DNA of 64,000 bases from Stenotrophomonas rhizophila (GTDB lineage Bacteria > Pseudomonadota > Gammaproteobacteria > Xanthomonadales > Xanthomonadaceae). How positions within the stretch are numbered: the stretch's first letter is position 1; every line of letters starts with the position of its first letter. The notes below the pieces were generated by a model. That model was given only the letters and a program-made list of their open reading frames with translations. It was not told the origin of the DNA and did no database searches. Position numbers and translations under genes: made by a program. Positions 55,098 through 64,000 of this stretch are shown here, one piece after another. The stretch lies in NCBI RefSeq assembly GCF_003751305.1, contig NZ_RJKV01000001.1, positions 186,001 to 250,000 of the forward strand, given 5' to 3'.

Positions 55098-55703
55098 ATG
55101 GAACTCGTTATCACGGGTAGCAACAACAAGGTCTCGGTCTCCGATGCCGTGTTCGGTCGCGATTTCAGCGAAGATCTGGTTCACCAGGTCGTCGTTGCTT
55201 ACCGCAACGCCGGTCGCGCCGGCACCAAGGCACAGAAGACTCGCTCTGAAGTGGCTGGTACCACCAAGAAGTCGAAGAAGCAGAAGGGCGGCGGCGCGCG
55301 TCATGGCGCACTGACGGCTCCGATCTTCATCGGCGGCGGTGTCACCTTCGCGGCCAAGCCGCGCAGCTTCGAGCAGAAGGTCAATCGTAAGCAGTACCGT
55401 GCAGCCATGTGCGCGATCCTGTCCGAGCTGAACCGCCAGGGCCGTCTGACGATCGTGGAGTCCTTCGATGTCGAAGCGACCAACACCAAGTCGTTGATCG
55501 CCAAGCTGGCCGGCCTGGAAGTGGGCAAGCGTCCGCTGATCGTCACCGAAGATGCTTCCGAGCACCTGTACCTGTCGGCGCGCAACATTCCCTACGTGGA
55601 AGTGCGTGACGTGCAGGGCCTGGACCCGGTGTCGCTGGTCGGTGCCGACACGGTCGTCATCACCGCTGATGCGGTCAAGAAGGTCGAGGAGTGGCTGGCA
55701 TGA
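55098..55703 (+). CDS. rplD: 50S ribosomal protein L4
   Basis: 201 residues; exit-tunnel loop [20 protein letters not shown] (about 58-77). In many gammaproteobacteria free L4 attenuates this operon. Of two ATGs six bases apart I favour 55098 (MELVITGSN), which has the better spacing from AAGGAGAG. Its stop overlaps rplW. Confidence 0.97.
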   Translation: MELVITGSNNKVSVSDAVFGRDFSEDLVHQVVVAYRNAGRAGTKAQKTRSEVAGTTKKSKKQKGGGARHGALTAPIFIGGGVTFAAKPRSFEQKVNRKQYRAAMCAILSELNRQGRLTIVESFDVEATNTKSLIAKLAGLEVGKRPLIVTEDASEHLYLSARNIPYVEVRDVQGLDPVSLVGADTVVITADAVKKVEEWLA

Positions 55704-55999
55704 GCAGCAACGAAAAAGTCTTCAGCGTGCTGCGCGCTCCGCGAGTCTCCGAAAAGACCGCGCGCCTGCAGGAACATTCCAACCAGTATGTCTTCGAAGT
55801 TTCGAACGAAGCCACCAAGGCCGATGTAAAGGCCGCGGTTGAGCAGCTGTTCGACGTCAAGGTCGAGTCGGTCAACGTGCTGAACGTGAAGGGCAAGAAC
55901 AAGTCCTTCCGTAACCGCACCGGCCGCCGCGGCGATTGGCGCAAGGCGTACGTGCGTCTCGCCGATGGCCAGTCCATCGATGTAACGGCCAAGGCCTGA
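55700..55999 (+). CDS. rplW: 50S ribosomal protein L23
   Basis: 99 residues; the tunnel-exit docking site for trigger factor and [19 protein letters not shown] and [13 protein letters not shown] are conserved. Its ATGA overlaps the rplD stop. Confidence 0.97.
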   Translation: MSSNEKVFSVLRAPRVSEKTARLQEHSNQYVFEVSNEATKADVKAAVEQLFDVKVESVNVLNVKGKNKSFRNRTGRRGDWRKAYVRLADGQSIDVTAKA

Positions 56000-56009
56000 G
56001 GTCCATCCC

Positions 56010-56837
56010 ATGCCATTGATGAAATTCAAACCCACTTCTCCCGGCCGCCGTTCGGCCGTGCGCGTGGTCACGCCCGATCTGCACAAAGGCGCGCCGCATG
56101 CTGCGCTGCTGGAGCCGCAGAGCAAGTCCGGTGGTCGTAACCACCACGGCCGCATCACCACCCGTCACGTGGGTGGTGGTCACAAGCAGCACTACCGTGT
56201 CATCGACTTCAAGCGCAACAAGGAAGGCATTCCGGCGCGCGTGGAACGCATCGAATACGATCCGAACCGCACCGCCCATATCGCCCTGCTGTGCTACGTC
56301 GACGGCGAACGCCGCTACATCATCGCACCGAAGGGCCTGAAGGCCGGTGACCAGGTGATCGCGGGTTCGGATGCGCCGATCAAGACCGGTAACACGCTGC
56401 CGCTGCGCAACATCCCGGTCGGTACCACTGTCCACGGCATCGAACTGAAGCCGGGCAAGGGTGCTCAGATCGCGCGTGCCGCCGGCGCTGCCGTGCAGCT
56501 CGTCGCTCGTGAAGGTATCTACGCCACCCTGCGCCTGCGCTCGGGTGAAATGCGTAAGGTGCCGGTCGAGTGCCGCGCCACCATCGGTGAAGTCGGTAAC
56601 GACGAACACAACCTGGAAAAGCTGGGCAAGGCTGGCGCCAAGCGCTGGCGTGGTGTCCGCCCGACCGTTCGTGGTGCTGCCATGAACCCGGTTGACCATC
56701 CGCACGGCGGTGGTGAGGCGAAGGCCGGCCAGGGCAACCCGCATCCGGTCACCCCGTGGGGTGTCCCGACCAAGGGTTACAAGACGCGCAAGAACAAGCG
56801 CACCCAGCAATTCATCGTCCGCGATCGTAGGGGCTAA
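56010..56837 (+). CDS. rplB: 50S ribosomal protein L2
   Basis: 275 residues. The [20 protein letters not shown] block (about 35-54) and [14 protein letters not shown] (about 225-238), which contains the peptidyl-transferase-linked His, are intact. Confidence 0.98.
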   Translation: MPLMKFKPTSPGRRSAVRVVTPDLHKGAPHAALLEPQSKSGGRNHHGRITTRHVGGGHKQHYRVIDFKRNKEGIPARVERIEYDPNRTAHIALLCYVDGERRYIIAPKGLKAGDQVIAGSDAPIKTGNTLPLRNIPVGTTVHGIELKPGKGAQIARAAGAAVQLVAREGIYATLRLRSGEMRKVPVECRATIGEVGNDEHNLEKLGKAGAKRWRGVRPTVRGAAMNPVDHPHGGGEAKAGQGNPHPVTPWGVPTKGYKTRKNKRTQQFIVRDRRG

Positions 56838-56843
56838 TCGACC

Positions 56844-57113
56844 ATGGCACGTTCACTCAAGAAGGGCCCGTTTGTCGATCACCACCTCATCAAGAAGGTG
56901 GAAGCCGCTGCGGGTAGCAAGAAGCCGATCAAAACCTGGTCGCGCCGTTCGATGATCCTGCCGGAAATGGTAGGCGTCACCATCGCCGTTCATAACGGTA
57001 AGAACCACGTTCCGGTGCTCGTCAACGAGAACATGGTCGGCCACAAGCTTGGCGAATTTGCCATCACCCGGACCTTCAAGGGTCACGGTGGTGACAAAAA
57101 GTCCGGCAAGTAA
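56844..57113 (+). CDS. rpsS: 30S ribosomal protein S19
   Basis: 89 residues; [20 protein letters not shown] and [16 protein letters not shown] are typical. Head protein that contacts S13 and 16S rRNA. Confidence 0.98.
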   Translation: MARSLKKGPFVDHHLIKKVEAAAGSKKPIKTWSRRSMILPEMVGVTIAVHNGKNHVPVLVNENMVGHKLGEFAITRTFKGHGGDKKSGK

Positions 57114-57125
57114 GGAGAGATGACA

Positions 57126-57461
57126 ATGGAAGCGAAAGCAATCCTGCGCTCCGCGCGCATCTCTGCGCAGAAAGCCCGCTTGGTCGCTGACCAGGTGCGC
57201 GGCCTGCCGGCCGAGCGTGCGGTCAACCTGCTGAAGTTCTCGGACAAGAAGGCTGCCCACCTGATCAAGAAGGTGGTGGAGTCGGCTATTGCAAATGCCG
57301 AGAACAACCAGGGCGCCGACGTCGACGAGCTGAAGGTACAGACCATCATGGTAGATGAAGGTCCGACCCTGAAGCGTTTCATGGCGCGGGCGAAAGGCCG
57401 CGGCACCCGCATCCTCAAGCGCACCAGCCACATCACTGTGGTTGTGGGCGCCGGCAAGTAA
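57126..57461 (+). CDS. rplV: 50S ribosomal protein L22
   Basis: 111 residues; lines the exit tunnel with its beta-hairpin loop ([17 protein letters not shown], about 85-101). I chose the second ATG (57126, MEAKAIL), whose spacing from AAGGAGAG is good; 57120 would add two residues. Confidence 0.97.
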   Translation: MEAKAILRSARISAQKARLVADQVRGLPAERAVNLLKFSDKKAAHLIKKVVESAIANAENNQGADVDELKVQTIMVDEGPTLKRFMARAKGRGTRILKRTSHITVVVGAGK

Positions 57462-57478
57462 GCGGAAAGGAAAACACC

Positions 57479-58213
57479 ATGGGTCATAAAGTTCATCCGA
57501 TTGGTATCCGCCTCGGCATTTCCAAGGACTGGAACTCCAAGTGGTACGCCAACAAGGCCGAGTTCGCTGGTTATCTGGCAGCCGACCTGAAGGTGCGGGA
57601 AATGCTGCGCAAGAAGCTTGCGCAGGCCGGCATCAGCAAGATCCTGATCGAGCGTCCGGCAAAGACCGCTCGCGTGACGATCCACACCGCCCGTCCGGGC
57701 GTGGTGATCGGCAAGCGCGGTGAGGACATCGAGAAGCTGCGCAAGGAAGTGAGCGAAATGATGGGCGTCCCGGCGCACATCAACGTCACCGAAGTGCGTA
57801 AACCCGAGCTGGACGCACAGCTGGTTGCCGAGTCGATCGCGCAGCAGCTTGAGCGTCGCATCATGTTCCGCCGCGCGATGAAGCGCTCGGTCGGCAACGC
57901 GATGCGCCTCGGTGCCCTGGGCATCAAGGTCAACGTCGGTGGCCGCTTGAACGGCGCAGAAATCGCCCGTTCGGAGTGGTACCGCGAAGGCCGCGTGCCG
58001 CTGCATACGCTGCGTGCCGACATCGACTATGGCTTCGCTGAAGCCAAGACGACCTACGGCATCATCGGCATCAAGGTCTGGATCTACAAGGGCGAAGTCT
58101 TCGATTTCTCCCAGGTTGGCCAGGAAAAGCAGGACGACTCCCCGCGCAACGATCGTAACGATCGCGGCGATCGCGGTGACCGTCCGTCGCGCCCGGCTCG
58201 TGAAGCGAGGTAA
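57479..58213 (+). CDS. rpsC: 30S ribosomal protein S3
   Basis: 244 residues; KH domain with [13 protein letters not shown] (GxxG loop, about 76-88) and the mRNA-entry helicase-linked C-domain. The tail is a low-complexity Asp/Arg/Gly run ([15 protein letters not shown], last ~20 residues) longer than in E. coli S3. Confidence 0.98.
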   Translation: MGHKVHPIGIRLGISKDWNSKWYANKAEFAGYLAADLKVREMLRKKLAQAGISKILIERPAKTARVTIHTARPGVVIGKRGEDIEKLRKEVSEMMGVPAHINVTEVRKPELDAQLVAESIAQQLERRIMFRRAMKRSVGNAMRLGALGIKVNVGGRLNGAEIARSEWYREGRVPLHTLRADIDYGFAEAKTTYGIIGIKVWIYKGEVFDFSQVGQEKQDDSPRNDRNDRGDRGDRPSRPAREAR

Positions 58214-58218
58214 CGACA

Positions 58219-58632
58219 ATGTTGCAACCCAAGCGAACCAAATACCGCAAGGTACACAAGGGCCGTAACGATGGTCTGAGCTGGAGCGGCAACGCTGTCA
58301 GCTTCGGCGAATACGGCCTGAAGGCAACCGCTCATGGTCAGCTGACCGCGCGTCAGATCGAAGCGGCTCGCCGCTCGATCAGCCGCTACGTCAAGCGCGG
58401 CGGCAAGATGTGGATCCGAGTGTTCCCCGACAAGCCGATCACCAAGAAGCCCATCGAAGTCCGAATGGGTTCTGGTAAGGGCAACGTGGAGTACTGGGTA
58501 GCCCAGATCCAGCCCGGCCGCATGATCTATGAAATCGAAGGCGTCGCAGAAGACGTGGCACGTGAGGCGTTCCGCCTGGCTGCCGCCAAGCTCTCCGTGA
58601 CCACCACTTTCGTGACCCGGACGGTGCTCTGA
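58219..58632 (+). CDS. rplP: 50S ribosomal protein L16
   Basis: 137 residues; [17 protein letters not shown] start and the [19 protein letters not shown] segment near the A-site tRNA. Its stop overlaps the rpmC start by one base (TGATG). Confidence 0.98.
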   Translation: MLQPKRTKYRKVHKGRNDGLSWSGNAVSFGEYGLKATAHGQLTARQIEAARRSISRYVKRGGKMWIRVFPDKPITKKPIEVRMGSGKGNVEYWVAQIQPGRMIYEIEGVAEDVAREAFRLAAAKLSVTTTFVTRTVL

Positions 58633-58817
58633 TGGATATCAAACAACTTCGCGAAAAGTCGGCTGACGACCTGAAGAGCCACCTGATCGACCTGCGTAAG
58701 GAGCAGTTCTCGCTCCGTATGCAGCAGGTCACTGGCCAGCTGCCGAAGACCCACGAAACCCGCCGGGTTCGCCGCGAGATCGCTCGCGTCAAGACCCTGC
58801 TCGGCAGCACCAAGTAA
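58632..58817 (+). CDS. rpmC: 50S ribosomal protein L29
   Basis: 61 residues, helical hairpin; [20 protein letters not shown] and [13 protein letters not shown] are standard. It is translationally coupled to rplP. Confidence 0.97.
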   Translation: MDIKQLREKSADDLKSHLIDLRKEQFSLRMQQVTGQLPKTHETRRVRREIARVKTLLGSTK

Positions 58818-58828
58818 GGATGGCCGCG

Positions 58829-59098
58829 ATGAGCGATAACAACGACAGCAAGACGCTGCGCACGGTCGAAGGCCGTGTCGTCAGCAACAAGATGGACAAG
58901 ACGGTCACCGTGTTGGTGGAACGCCTGGTCAAGCACGCCCTGTACGGCAAGTACATCAAGCGTTCGACCAAGCTGCACGCACACGACGCCGACAACACCT
59001 GCAACGAAGGTGATGTCGTTCGTGTGACCGAGATTGCTCCGATGTCCAAGACCAAGAACTGGCGCGTGGTGGAAGTCATCACGCGTGCGGTTCAATAA
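58829..59098 (+). CDS. rpsQ: 30S ribosomal protein S17
   Basis: 89 residues; OB-fold protein with [20 protein letters not shown] and [11 protein letters not shown]. The ATG at 58829 is 8 nt after AAGGA; an ATG at 58820 overlaps that ribosome site and is less likely. Confidence 0.96.
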   Translation: MSDNNDSKTLRTVEGRVVSNKMDKTVTVLVERLVKHALYGKYIKRSTKLHAHDADNTCNEGDVVRVTEIAPMSKTKNWRVVEVITRAVQ

Positions 59099-59111
59099 GG
59101 AGATCTGACTC

Positions 59112-59480
59112 ATGATCCAGATGCAGAGCTACCTCGAAGTCGCGGACAATTCCGGTGCCAAGGAAGTGATGTGCATCAAGGTGCTCGGCGGCTCGAAGCG
59201 CCGCTACGCGCACATTGGCGACATCATCAAGGTGACCGTGAAGGATGCAATCCCGCGCGGCAAGGTCAAGAAGGGTGAAGTGTTCGACGCCGTCGTGGTG
59301 CGTACCCGCAAGGGTGTGCGTCGCGCCGATGGTTCGCTGATCCGTTTCGATGCCAACGCCGCGGTCCTGCTCAACAACAAGCAAGAGCCGATCGGTACCC
59401 GCATCTTCGGACCGGTGACGCGTGAACTTCGTTCCGAGAAGTTCATGAAGATCGTCTCGCTCGCTCCCGAAGTGCTGTGA
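59112..59480 (+). CDS. rplN: 50S ribosomal protein L14
   Basis: 122 residues; [18 protein letters not shown] and [19 protein letters not shown]. Subunit-interface protein that contacts L19 and 16S h14. Confidence 0.98.
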   Translation: MIQMQSYLEVADNSGAKEVMCIKVLGGSKRRYAHIGDIIKVTVKDAIPRGKVKKGEVFDAVVVRTRKGVRRADGSLIRFDANAAVLLNNKQEPIGTRIFGPVTRELRSEKFMKIVSLAPEVL

Positions 59481-59496
59481 GCGACAGGAGATAATC

Positions 59497-59814
59497 ATGG
59501 CTAACCGTATCAAGAAGGGCGACCAGGTTGTCGTCAACACCGGCAAGGACAAGGGCAAGCAGGGCGAAGTCGTCCGCGTCGACGGCGATCGTGTGATCGT
59601 CGCCAACGTGAACATCGTCAAGCGCCACACCAAGCCGAACCCGCAGGCAGGCGTTGCCGGCGGCGTGGTCGAGCGTGAAGCGTCGATCCATATCTCCAAC
59701 GTGAATGTGCTGAACCCGGCTTCGGGCAAGGGCGAGCGCGTTGGCTTCAAGGTGCTGGAGGATGGACGCAAACTGCGTGTGTTCCGCTCCAGCGGTGAGG
59801 CGCTCGACGCCTGA
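59497..59814 (+). CDS. rplX: 50S ribosomal protein L24
   Basis: 105 residues; KOW motif [20 protein letters not shown] (about 6-25) and the [20 protein letters not shown] stretch. Assembly initiator of the large subunit. Confidence 0.98.
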   Translation: MANRIKKGDQVVVNTGKDKGKQGEVVRVDGDRVIVANVNIVKRHTKPNPQAGVAGGVVEREASIHISNVNVLNPASGKGERVGFKVLEDGRKLRVFRSSGEALDA

Positions 59815-59825
59815 GGAATGAGCAG

Positions 59826-60368
59826 ATGAATTCCCGTCTCGAAAAGTTTTACAAGGAAGAAGTGGTGCCGGCGCTGATGAAGCAGTTCGGCTACACCAAT
59901 CCGATGCAGGTTCCGAAGCTGGTCAAGGTCACCCTGAACATGGGTGTCGGCGAAGCAGCCACGAACAAGAAGATCCTGGAAAATGCCGTCGCCGATATGG
60001 CCAAGGTCTCCGGTCAGAAGCCGATCGTGACCAAGTCCCGCGTCTCGGTGGCATCGTTCAAGATCCGCGATGGTTGGCCGATCGGCTGCAAGACCACGCT
60101 GCGTCGTGAAAAGATGTACGAGTTCATGGACCGTCTGATCAACATCTCGTTGCCGCGCGTGCGCGACTTCCGTGGTGTGTCGGGTCGTTCCTTCGACGGT
60201 CGTGGCAACTTCAACATGGGTGTGAAGGAACAGATCATCTTCCCGGAAATCGATTTCGACGCTGTCGACGCGATCCGCGGCATGGATATCGCCATCACCA
60301 CCACCGCCAAGACCGATGCGGAAGCGAAGGCGCTGCTCGCAGCGTTCAAGTTCCCGTTCCGTAACTGA
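59826..60368 (+). CDS. rplE: 50S ribosomal protein L5
   Basis: 180 residues; 5S rRNA binder with [15 protein letters not shown] and the [19 protein letters not shown] loop touching P-site tRNA. Confidence 0.98.
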   Translation: MNSRLEKFYKEEVVPALMKQFGYTNPMQVPKLVKVTLNMGVGEAATNKKILENAVADMAKVSGQKPIVTKSRVSVASFKIRDGWPIGCKTTLRREKMYEFMDRLINISLPRVRDFRGVSGRSFDGRGNFNMGVKEQIIFPEIDFDAVDAIRGMDIAITTTAKTDAEAKALLAAFKFPFRN

Positions 60369-60386
60369 TACGTCGAGGAATCCGAA

Positions 60387-60692
60387 ATGGCAAAGACCTC
60401 CATGGTCAACCGCGACCTCAAGCGTGCGAAGCTGGCCGTCAAGTACGCCGGCAAGCGTGAAGAGCTGAAGAAGATCATCTCCAGCGCGACCGCGTCGTAC
60501 GACGAAAAGGCCGAGGCCGTCATCAAGCTGCAGAAGCTGCCGCGCGACTCGTCGCCGAGCCGTCACCGCAACCGTTGCGAGCTCTCGGGCCGCCCGCGTG
60601 GCGTGTACAGCAAGTTCGGCCTGGGCCGTAACAAGCTGCGTGAAGCCACCATGCGTGGTGACGTGCCGGGCCTGCGCAAGGCCAGCTGGTAA
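60387..60692 (+). CDS. rpsN: 30S ribosomal protein S14 (zinc-independent form)
   Basis: 101 residues, long form without the CxxC zinc pair. [20 protein letters not shown] is the conserved C-terminal block. It is followed by an intrinsic terminator, unusual inside this gene run. Confidence 0.98.
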   Translation: MAKTSMVNRDLKRAKLAVKYAGKREELKKIISSATASYDEKAEAVIKLQKLPRDSSPSRHRNRCELSGRPRGVYSKFGLGRNKLREATMRGDVPGLRKASW

Positions 60693-60777
60693 GGGATTCG
60701 TCCCTTCAACTGTCCGGCGCCTTCACGGCGCAGGGCAGGGGGGAAGGGTCGGTTCTGCCGACCTTGAACCCGAATTG

Positions 60778-60807
60778 AAAGAGCCCGACGCAAGTCGGGC
60801 TCTTTTT
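60778..60807 (+). terminator. Strong intrinsic terminator inside the spc operon (rpsN-rpsH gap)
   Basis: AAAGAGCCCGAC-gcaa-GTCGGGCTCTTT then TT: a perfect 12-bp stem with tetraloop and T-tract, 85 nt after rpsN. It is the most canonical terminator in the ribosomal region. Confidence 0.9.
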
Positions 60808-60811
60808 GCCG

Positions 60812-60817
60812 TATACT
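60812..60817 (+). promoter_or_regulatory. Candidate -10 element ahead of rpsH
   Basis: TATACT directly after the terminator, identical to the S10 promoter -10. No good -35 at 16-18 bp (the terminator stem occupies it), so promoter status is uncertain. The 118 nt to rpsH includes a bulged TGCTC/GAGCA stem. Confidence 0.4.
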
Positions 60818-60934
60818 CCCGCGTCTTGCTCGCCCGCAAGGCGTGAGCAGTGTGTGAAGACGGGCCCTGGCCCATTCCAGGTAGACACAAGATTTTCGCG
60901 AAAGCGGATATCGGTGCACTCAAAGGTATCGACT

Positions 60935-61333
60935 ATGAGCATGACTGATCCCATCGCCGACCTGCTGGTACGCATCAAGAATGCGGCCGCGGTTGGCAAG
61001 CAGACGGTGAAAGCACCGTCGTCCAAGATCAAGGTGGCAATCGCAGAGGTGTTGAAGGCCGAAGGCTACATCACCGATCTGCGCGTGACCAAGATCGAGA
61101 ACAACAAGGCCGAGCTTGAAATCGTCCTGAAGTATTTCGAGGGCAAGCCGGTCATCGAGACCCTGAAGCGCTTCTCGCGTTCGGGTCTGCGCCAGTACCG
61201 TGGCAAGTCCGAGCTGCCGAAGGTCCTCAACGGCCTGGGTATCTCCATCATCTCCACCTCCAAGGGCATCATGACTGATGCGCAGGCGCGCCAGTTGGGC
61301 GTCGGCGGCGAAGTCCTGTGCTTCGTGGCCTAA
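60935..61333 (+). CDS. rpsH: 30S ribosomal protein S8
   Basis: 132 residues; [17 protein letters not shown] and [21 protein letters not shown]8 is the usual spc-operon translational repressor. The ATG at 60935 fits the family; longer readings cover the leader. Confidence 0.98.
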   Translation: MSMTDPIADLLVRIKNAAAVGKQTVKAPSSKIKVAIAEVLKAEGYITDLRVTKIENNKAELEIVLKYFEGKPVIETLKRFSRSGLRQYRGKSELPKVLNGLGISIISTSKGIMTDAQARQLGVGGEVLCFVA

Positions 61334-61351
61334 GGCGAGAAGGAACCAACT

Positions 61352-61879
61352 ATGTCCCGCGTAGCCAAGAAGCCAGTCAACCTGCCCAAGGGCGTTGAAC
61401 TGAACATCGAGCCGGAATCCGTCAGCGTGAAGGGCCCGAAGGGCACCCTGTCGCTTGCCAAGGTTGCTGGCGTTGAAATCACTGTCGACAACGGCGTTGC
61501 CACGCTGTCTGCCAACGATGCCTCGCTGGTCGCCCTCACCGGCACCGTGCGCGCCATCCTGGCCAACATGGTCAAGGGCGTCACCGAAGGCTTCGAGCGC
61601 AAGCTCGAGCTGGTCGGCGTCGGCTACCGTGCTGCCATGCAGGGCAAGGACCTGAACCTGTCGCTCGGGTTCTCGCATCCGGTCCTGTTCGTGGCGCCGG
61701 AAGGCATCACCATTTCGACCCCGACCCAGACCGAAGTGCTGGTGCAGGGCAACGACAAGCAGCGCGTTGGCGAAGTTGCCGCCAAGATCCGTGGCTTCCG
61801 TCCGCCGGAGCCCTACAAGGGCAAGGGTGTGAAGTACGCCGGCGAAGTCATCATTCGTAAGGAAGCCAAGAAGGCGTAA
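61352..61879 (+). CDS. rplF: 50S ribosomal protein L6
   Basis: 175 residues with two L6 folds; VKGPKGTL near 28-35 and [20 protein letters not shown] near 142-161. It lies near the GTPase-associated centre. Confidence 0.98.
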   Translation: MSRVAKKPVNLPKGVELNIEPESVSVKGPKGTLSLAKVAGVEITVDNGVATLSANDASLVALTGTVRAILANMVKGVTEGFERKLELVGVGYRAAMQGKDLNLSLGFSHPVLFVAPEGITISTPTQTEVLVQGNDKQRVGEVAAKIRGFRPPEPYKGKGVKYAGEVIIRKEAKKA

Positions 61880-61910
61880 CTCACGCCCTCAGCTTTCAAG
61901 GAAAAAGATC

Positions 61911-62264
61911 ATGAACAAGAACATCGCTCGTCTGCGTCGTGCCAAGTCGACCCGCGCCCACATCCGTGTGCTCGGCGTGCCGCGTCTGTCGGTGCTTCGC
62001 ACCGGTCAGCACCTGTACGCCCAGGTCTTCACCGCCGATGGCTCCAAGGTGCTGGCGTCGGCCAACACCACCCAGGCCGACGTCAAGGAAGGCCTGAAGA
62101 ATGGCAAGAACAGCGACGCCGCCGTCAAGGTTGGCAAGCTGGTCGCCGAGCGCGCCAAGGCTGCGGGTATCGAGAAGGTCGCTTTCGACCGCTCGGGATA
62201 CCGCTACCACGGTCGCATCAAGGCACTGGCTGATGCAGCCCGCGAAGGCGGCCTGCAGTTCTAA
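61911..62264 (+). CDS. rplR: 50S ribosomal protein L18
   Basis: 117 residues; 5S rRNA binder with [20 protein letters not shown] and the terminal [20 protein letters not shown]. It is followed by two hairpins before rpsE. Confidence 0.98.
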   Translation: MNKNIARLRRAKSTRAHIRVLGVPRLSVLRTGQHLYAQVFTADGSKVLASANTTQADVKEGLKNGKNSDAAVKVGKLVAERAKAAGIEKVAFDRSGYRYHGRIKALADAAREGGLQF

Positions 62265-62271
62265 GGGATAA

Positions 62272-62324
62272 GGAAGCGGGGCTGGTCCCCGCTTCCGCCT
62301 GCCTGCCGGCGCGGGTTGCGCCGG
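62272..62324 (+). terminator. Two hairpins between rplR and rpsE
   Basis: GGAAGCGGGG-ctggt-CCCCGCTTCC (62272-62296, perfect 10 bp, 8 nt after the stop) and CCGGCGC-gggtt-GCGCCGG (62306-62324). No T-tract. The 158-nt gap is long for this operon. Confidence 0.7.
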
Positions 62325-62422
62325 GCGACGTCCTTCTTCTGCAGGGGCTCTCGAATCACTGCTCCATCTCACAGCTATAAGCGGCCCTGAGCCGTACATA
62401 CTCAATCAATCAAGGAATCAAC

Positions 62423-62962
62423 ATGGCAGAAGAACGTCAGCAGCGGGGTCGCGATCGCGATCGCCGCGAAGAGAAAGTCGACGACGGCATGATCGAGAAG
62501 CTGGTCGCGGTCAACCGCGTCAGCAAGACCGTCAAGGGCGGTCGCCAGTTCACCTTCACCGCACTGACCGTGGTCGGTGACGGCGCAGGCAAGGTCGGTT
62601 TCGGTTACGGCAAGGCGCGCGAAGTGCCGGTCGCCATCCAGAAGTCGATGGAGCAGGCCCGCAAGAACCTGGCCAACGTCGATCTGAACAACGGCACGTT
62701 GTGGCACCCGGTGAAGTCCGGCCACGGCGCAGCCCGCGTGTTCATGATGCCGGCCTCCGAAGGTACCGGTGTGATCGCCGGTGGTGCCATGCGCGCCGTC
62801 CTGGAAGCCGTTGGCGTCAAGAACGTGCTGGCCAAGGCCGTCGGCTCGCGCAACCCGATCAACCTGGTTCGCGCCACGCTGAAGGGTCTGAGCGAAATGC
62901 AGTCGCCGGCCCGCATCGCGGCCAAGCGCGGCAAGAAGGTGGAGGATCTCAACCATGGCTAA
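62423..62962 (+). CDS. rpsE: 30S ribosomal protein S5
   Basis: 179 residues; N-terminal ds-RNA-binding domain with the [20 protein letters not shown] loop (spectinomycin region) and the [18 protein letters not shown]-domain. It overlaps rpmD by 8 nt. Confidence 0.98.
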   Translation: MAEERQQRGRDRDRREEKVDDGMIEKLVAVNRVSKTVKGGRQFTFTALTVVGDGAGKVGFGYGKAREVPVAIQKSMEQARKNLANVDLNNGTLWHPVKSGHGAARVFMMPASEGTGVIAGGAMRAVLEAVGVKNVLAKAVGSRNPINLVRATLKGLSEMQSPARIAAKRGKKVEDLNHG

Positions 62963-63146
62963 TGACACCACCAAGACCATCAAGGTCCGTCTGGTTGGCG
63001 GCCTGCGCGGCGCCCAGGCACGTCACCGCCTGTCGGTGAAGGCGCTTGGCCTCGGCAAGCTCAATAGCGTACGTGAACTGAAGGACAGCCCGCAGGTTCG
63101 CGGTCTGATCAACAAGGTCCACTACCTCGTCAAGGTTGAGGAATAA
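62955..63146 (+). CDS. rpmD: 50S ribosomal protein L30
   Basis: 63 residues; [20 protein letters not shown] and the conserved [16 protein letters not shown] end. Its start lies inside the rpsE 3' end. Confidence 0.97.
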   Translation: MANDTTKTIKVRLVGGLRGAQARHRLSVKALGLGKLNSVRELKDSPQVRGLINKVHYLVKVEE

Positions 63147-63150
63147 TCCA

Positions 63151-63594
63151 ATGACCATGCATCTCAATGAACTGAGCCCGGCACCGGGCGCGCGCAAAGA
63201 GCGTACCCGCGTCGGTCGTGGTATCGGCTCCGGCCTGGGCAAGACCTGCGGCCGCGGCCACAAGGGTTCGTTCGCCCGTAAGGGTGGCGGCAAGATCAAG
63301 GCAGGCTTCGAAGGCGGCCAGACCCCGATGCAGCGTCGTCTGCCGAAGGTCGGTTTCCGTTCCAAGATCGCCAAGGACACGGCTGAAGTGCTGTCCTACC
63401 AGCTTGAGCGTCTGGAAGCTGGCGAGATCGACTTTGCCGCGCTGCGCGCTGCCAAGCTGGTCCCGAGCACCGCTAAGCGTGCCAAGATCGTCATGAAGGG
63501 TGACCTGACCAAGGCATTCACCCTGAAGGGCGTCGCAGCAACGGCCAGTGCCAAGGCCGCGATCGAAGCTGCCGGCGGCAGCGTACAGGAGTAA
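63151..63594 (+). CDS. rplO: 50S ribosomal protein L15
   Basis: 147 residues; KERTRVGRGIGSGLGKTCGR and the GGKIKAGFEGGQTPMQRRLP block are typical. I use the ATG at 63151 (MTMHLNELSPA). It is 4 nt after rpmD. Confidence 0.97.
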   Translation: MTMHLNELSPAPGARKERTRVGRGIGSGLGKTCGRGHKGSFARKGGGKIKAGFEGGQTPMQRRLPKVGFRSKIAKDTAEVLSYQLERLEAGEIDFAALRAAKLVPSTAKRAKIVMKGDLTKAFTLKGVAATASAKAAIEAAGGSVQE

Positions 63595-63597
63595 GAC

Positions 63598-64000
63598 ATG
63601 GCGCAAGCTGGCATTGGTAACCTCGGCGGCGGGCTCGGCAAGTTCACGGAACTCCGCCAGCGACTGCTGTTCGTCATCGGGGCATTGATCGTCTACCGCA
63701 TCGGCTGTTATGTGCCGGTGCCTGGCGTCAATCCCGATGCCATGCTTGCGCTCATGCAGGCGCAGGGCGGCGGCATCGTGGACATGTTCAACATGTTCTC
63801 GGGCGGCGCCCTGCACCGTTTCAGCATTTTCGCGCTGAACGTGATGCCGTACATCTCGGCCTCCATCGTGATGCAGCTGGCGGTCCACATCTTCCCCGCA
63901 TTGAAGTCGATGCAGAAGGAAGGTGAATCGGGTCGTCGCAAGATCACCCAATATTCCCGCATCGGCGCCGTGTTGCTGGCGGTGGTGCAGGGCGGCAGCA
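63598..64000 (+). CDS. secY: Protein translocase subunit SecY, 3' end outside window
   Basis: First 134 codons of the main channel subunit of SecYEG. It starts [20 protein letters not shown], then TM1 ([20 protein letters not shown]), the plug region [20 protein letters not shown] and TM2 ([18 protein letters not shown]), then the cytosolic [16 protein letters not shown] loop. It lies 3 nt after rplO and is co-transcribed with the spc genes. Confidence 0.97.
   Translation, partial: MAQAGIGNLGGGLGKFTELRQRLLFVIGALIVYRIGCYVPVPGVNPDAMLALMQAQGGGIVDMFNMFSGGALHRFSIFALNVMPYISASIVMQLAVHIFPALKSMQKEGESGRRKITQYSRIGAVLLAVVQGGS

Overview
This window looks like a chromosomal segment of a high-GC gammaproteobacterium of the Xanthomonadaceae (Lysobacteraceae), most likely Stenotrophomonas. 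The reasons are the gene order (YihY–TlpA, hemA–prfA, TPR–lolB–ispE–tRNA-Gln–prs–rplY–pth–ychF), a secreted S8 protease with a PPC tail, a SPINDLY-type O-GlcNAc transferase, one GTAG-headed REP hairpin of the kind called SMAG in S. maltophilia, and a tuf–secE–nusG–rplKAJL–rpoBC–rpsLG–fusA–tuf–S10–spc run in one direction. The species assignment is inference; no database was consulted.

Region 1 (1–17.3 kb) is mostly housekeeping. It holds the 3' part of a secreted subtilisin-like protease, a half-length asparaginase-like protein, a DUF2069 membrane protein with the flavodoxin WrbA, YihY with a TlpA-like lipoprotein, PPK2 polyphosphate kinase, an XcOGT-like glycosyltransferase, and hemA–prfA. 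These are followed by a tightly coupled TPR–lolB–ispE operon, tRNA-Gln, prs, rplY (L25), pth and ychF. Many gene ends carry a perfect hairpin.

Region 2 (17.3–34.6 kb) is the accessory part. A 380-bp intergenic region holds three copies of a unit made of an inverted pair of DnaA-box-like 9-mers plus a TTCCAC/GTGGAA stem, and the first copy is interrupted by the SMAG-like hairpin. A hypothetical membrane protein follows. Then comes a minus-strand block that reads, in the direction of transcription, hybrid kinase – REC-EAL phosphodiesterase – hybrid kinase with Hpt – RcsB-like regulator – large ESPR-type autotransporter. This resembles Roc/Vie-type phosphorelays that link c-di-GMP to adhesion. 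A TonB-dependent receptor and a divergent, exported isoaspartyl peptidase close the region.

Region 3 (34.6–64 kb) is the transcription/translation super-cluster: tRNA-Tyr, tRNA-Gly, tRNA-Thr, tuf, tRNA-Trp, secE, nusG, rplKAJL, rpoBC, rpsLG, fusA, a second tuf, the S10 and spc ribosomal-protein genes, and the first 134 codons of secY at the window edge. The two tuf genes are identical over their last ~994 bp and differ at 12 silent sites in the first ~200 bp. Structured leaders, internal hairpins and recognisable sigma70-type promoters lie between the sub-operons.
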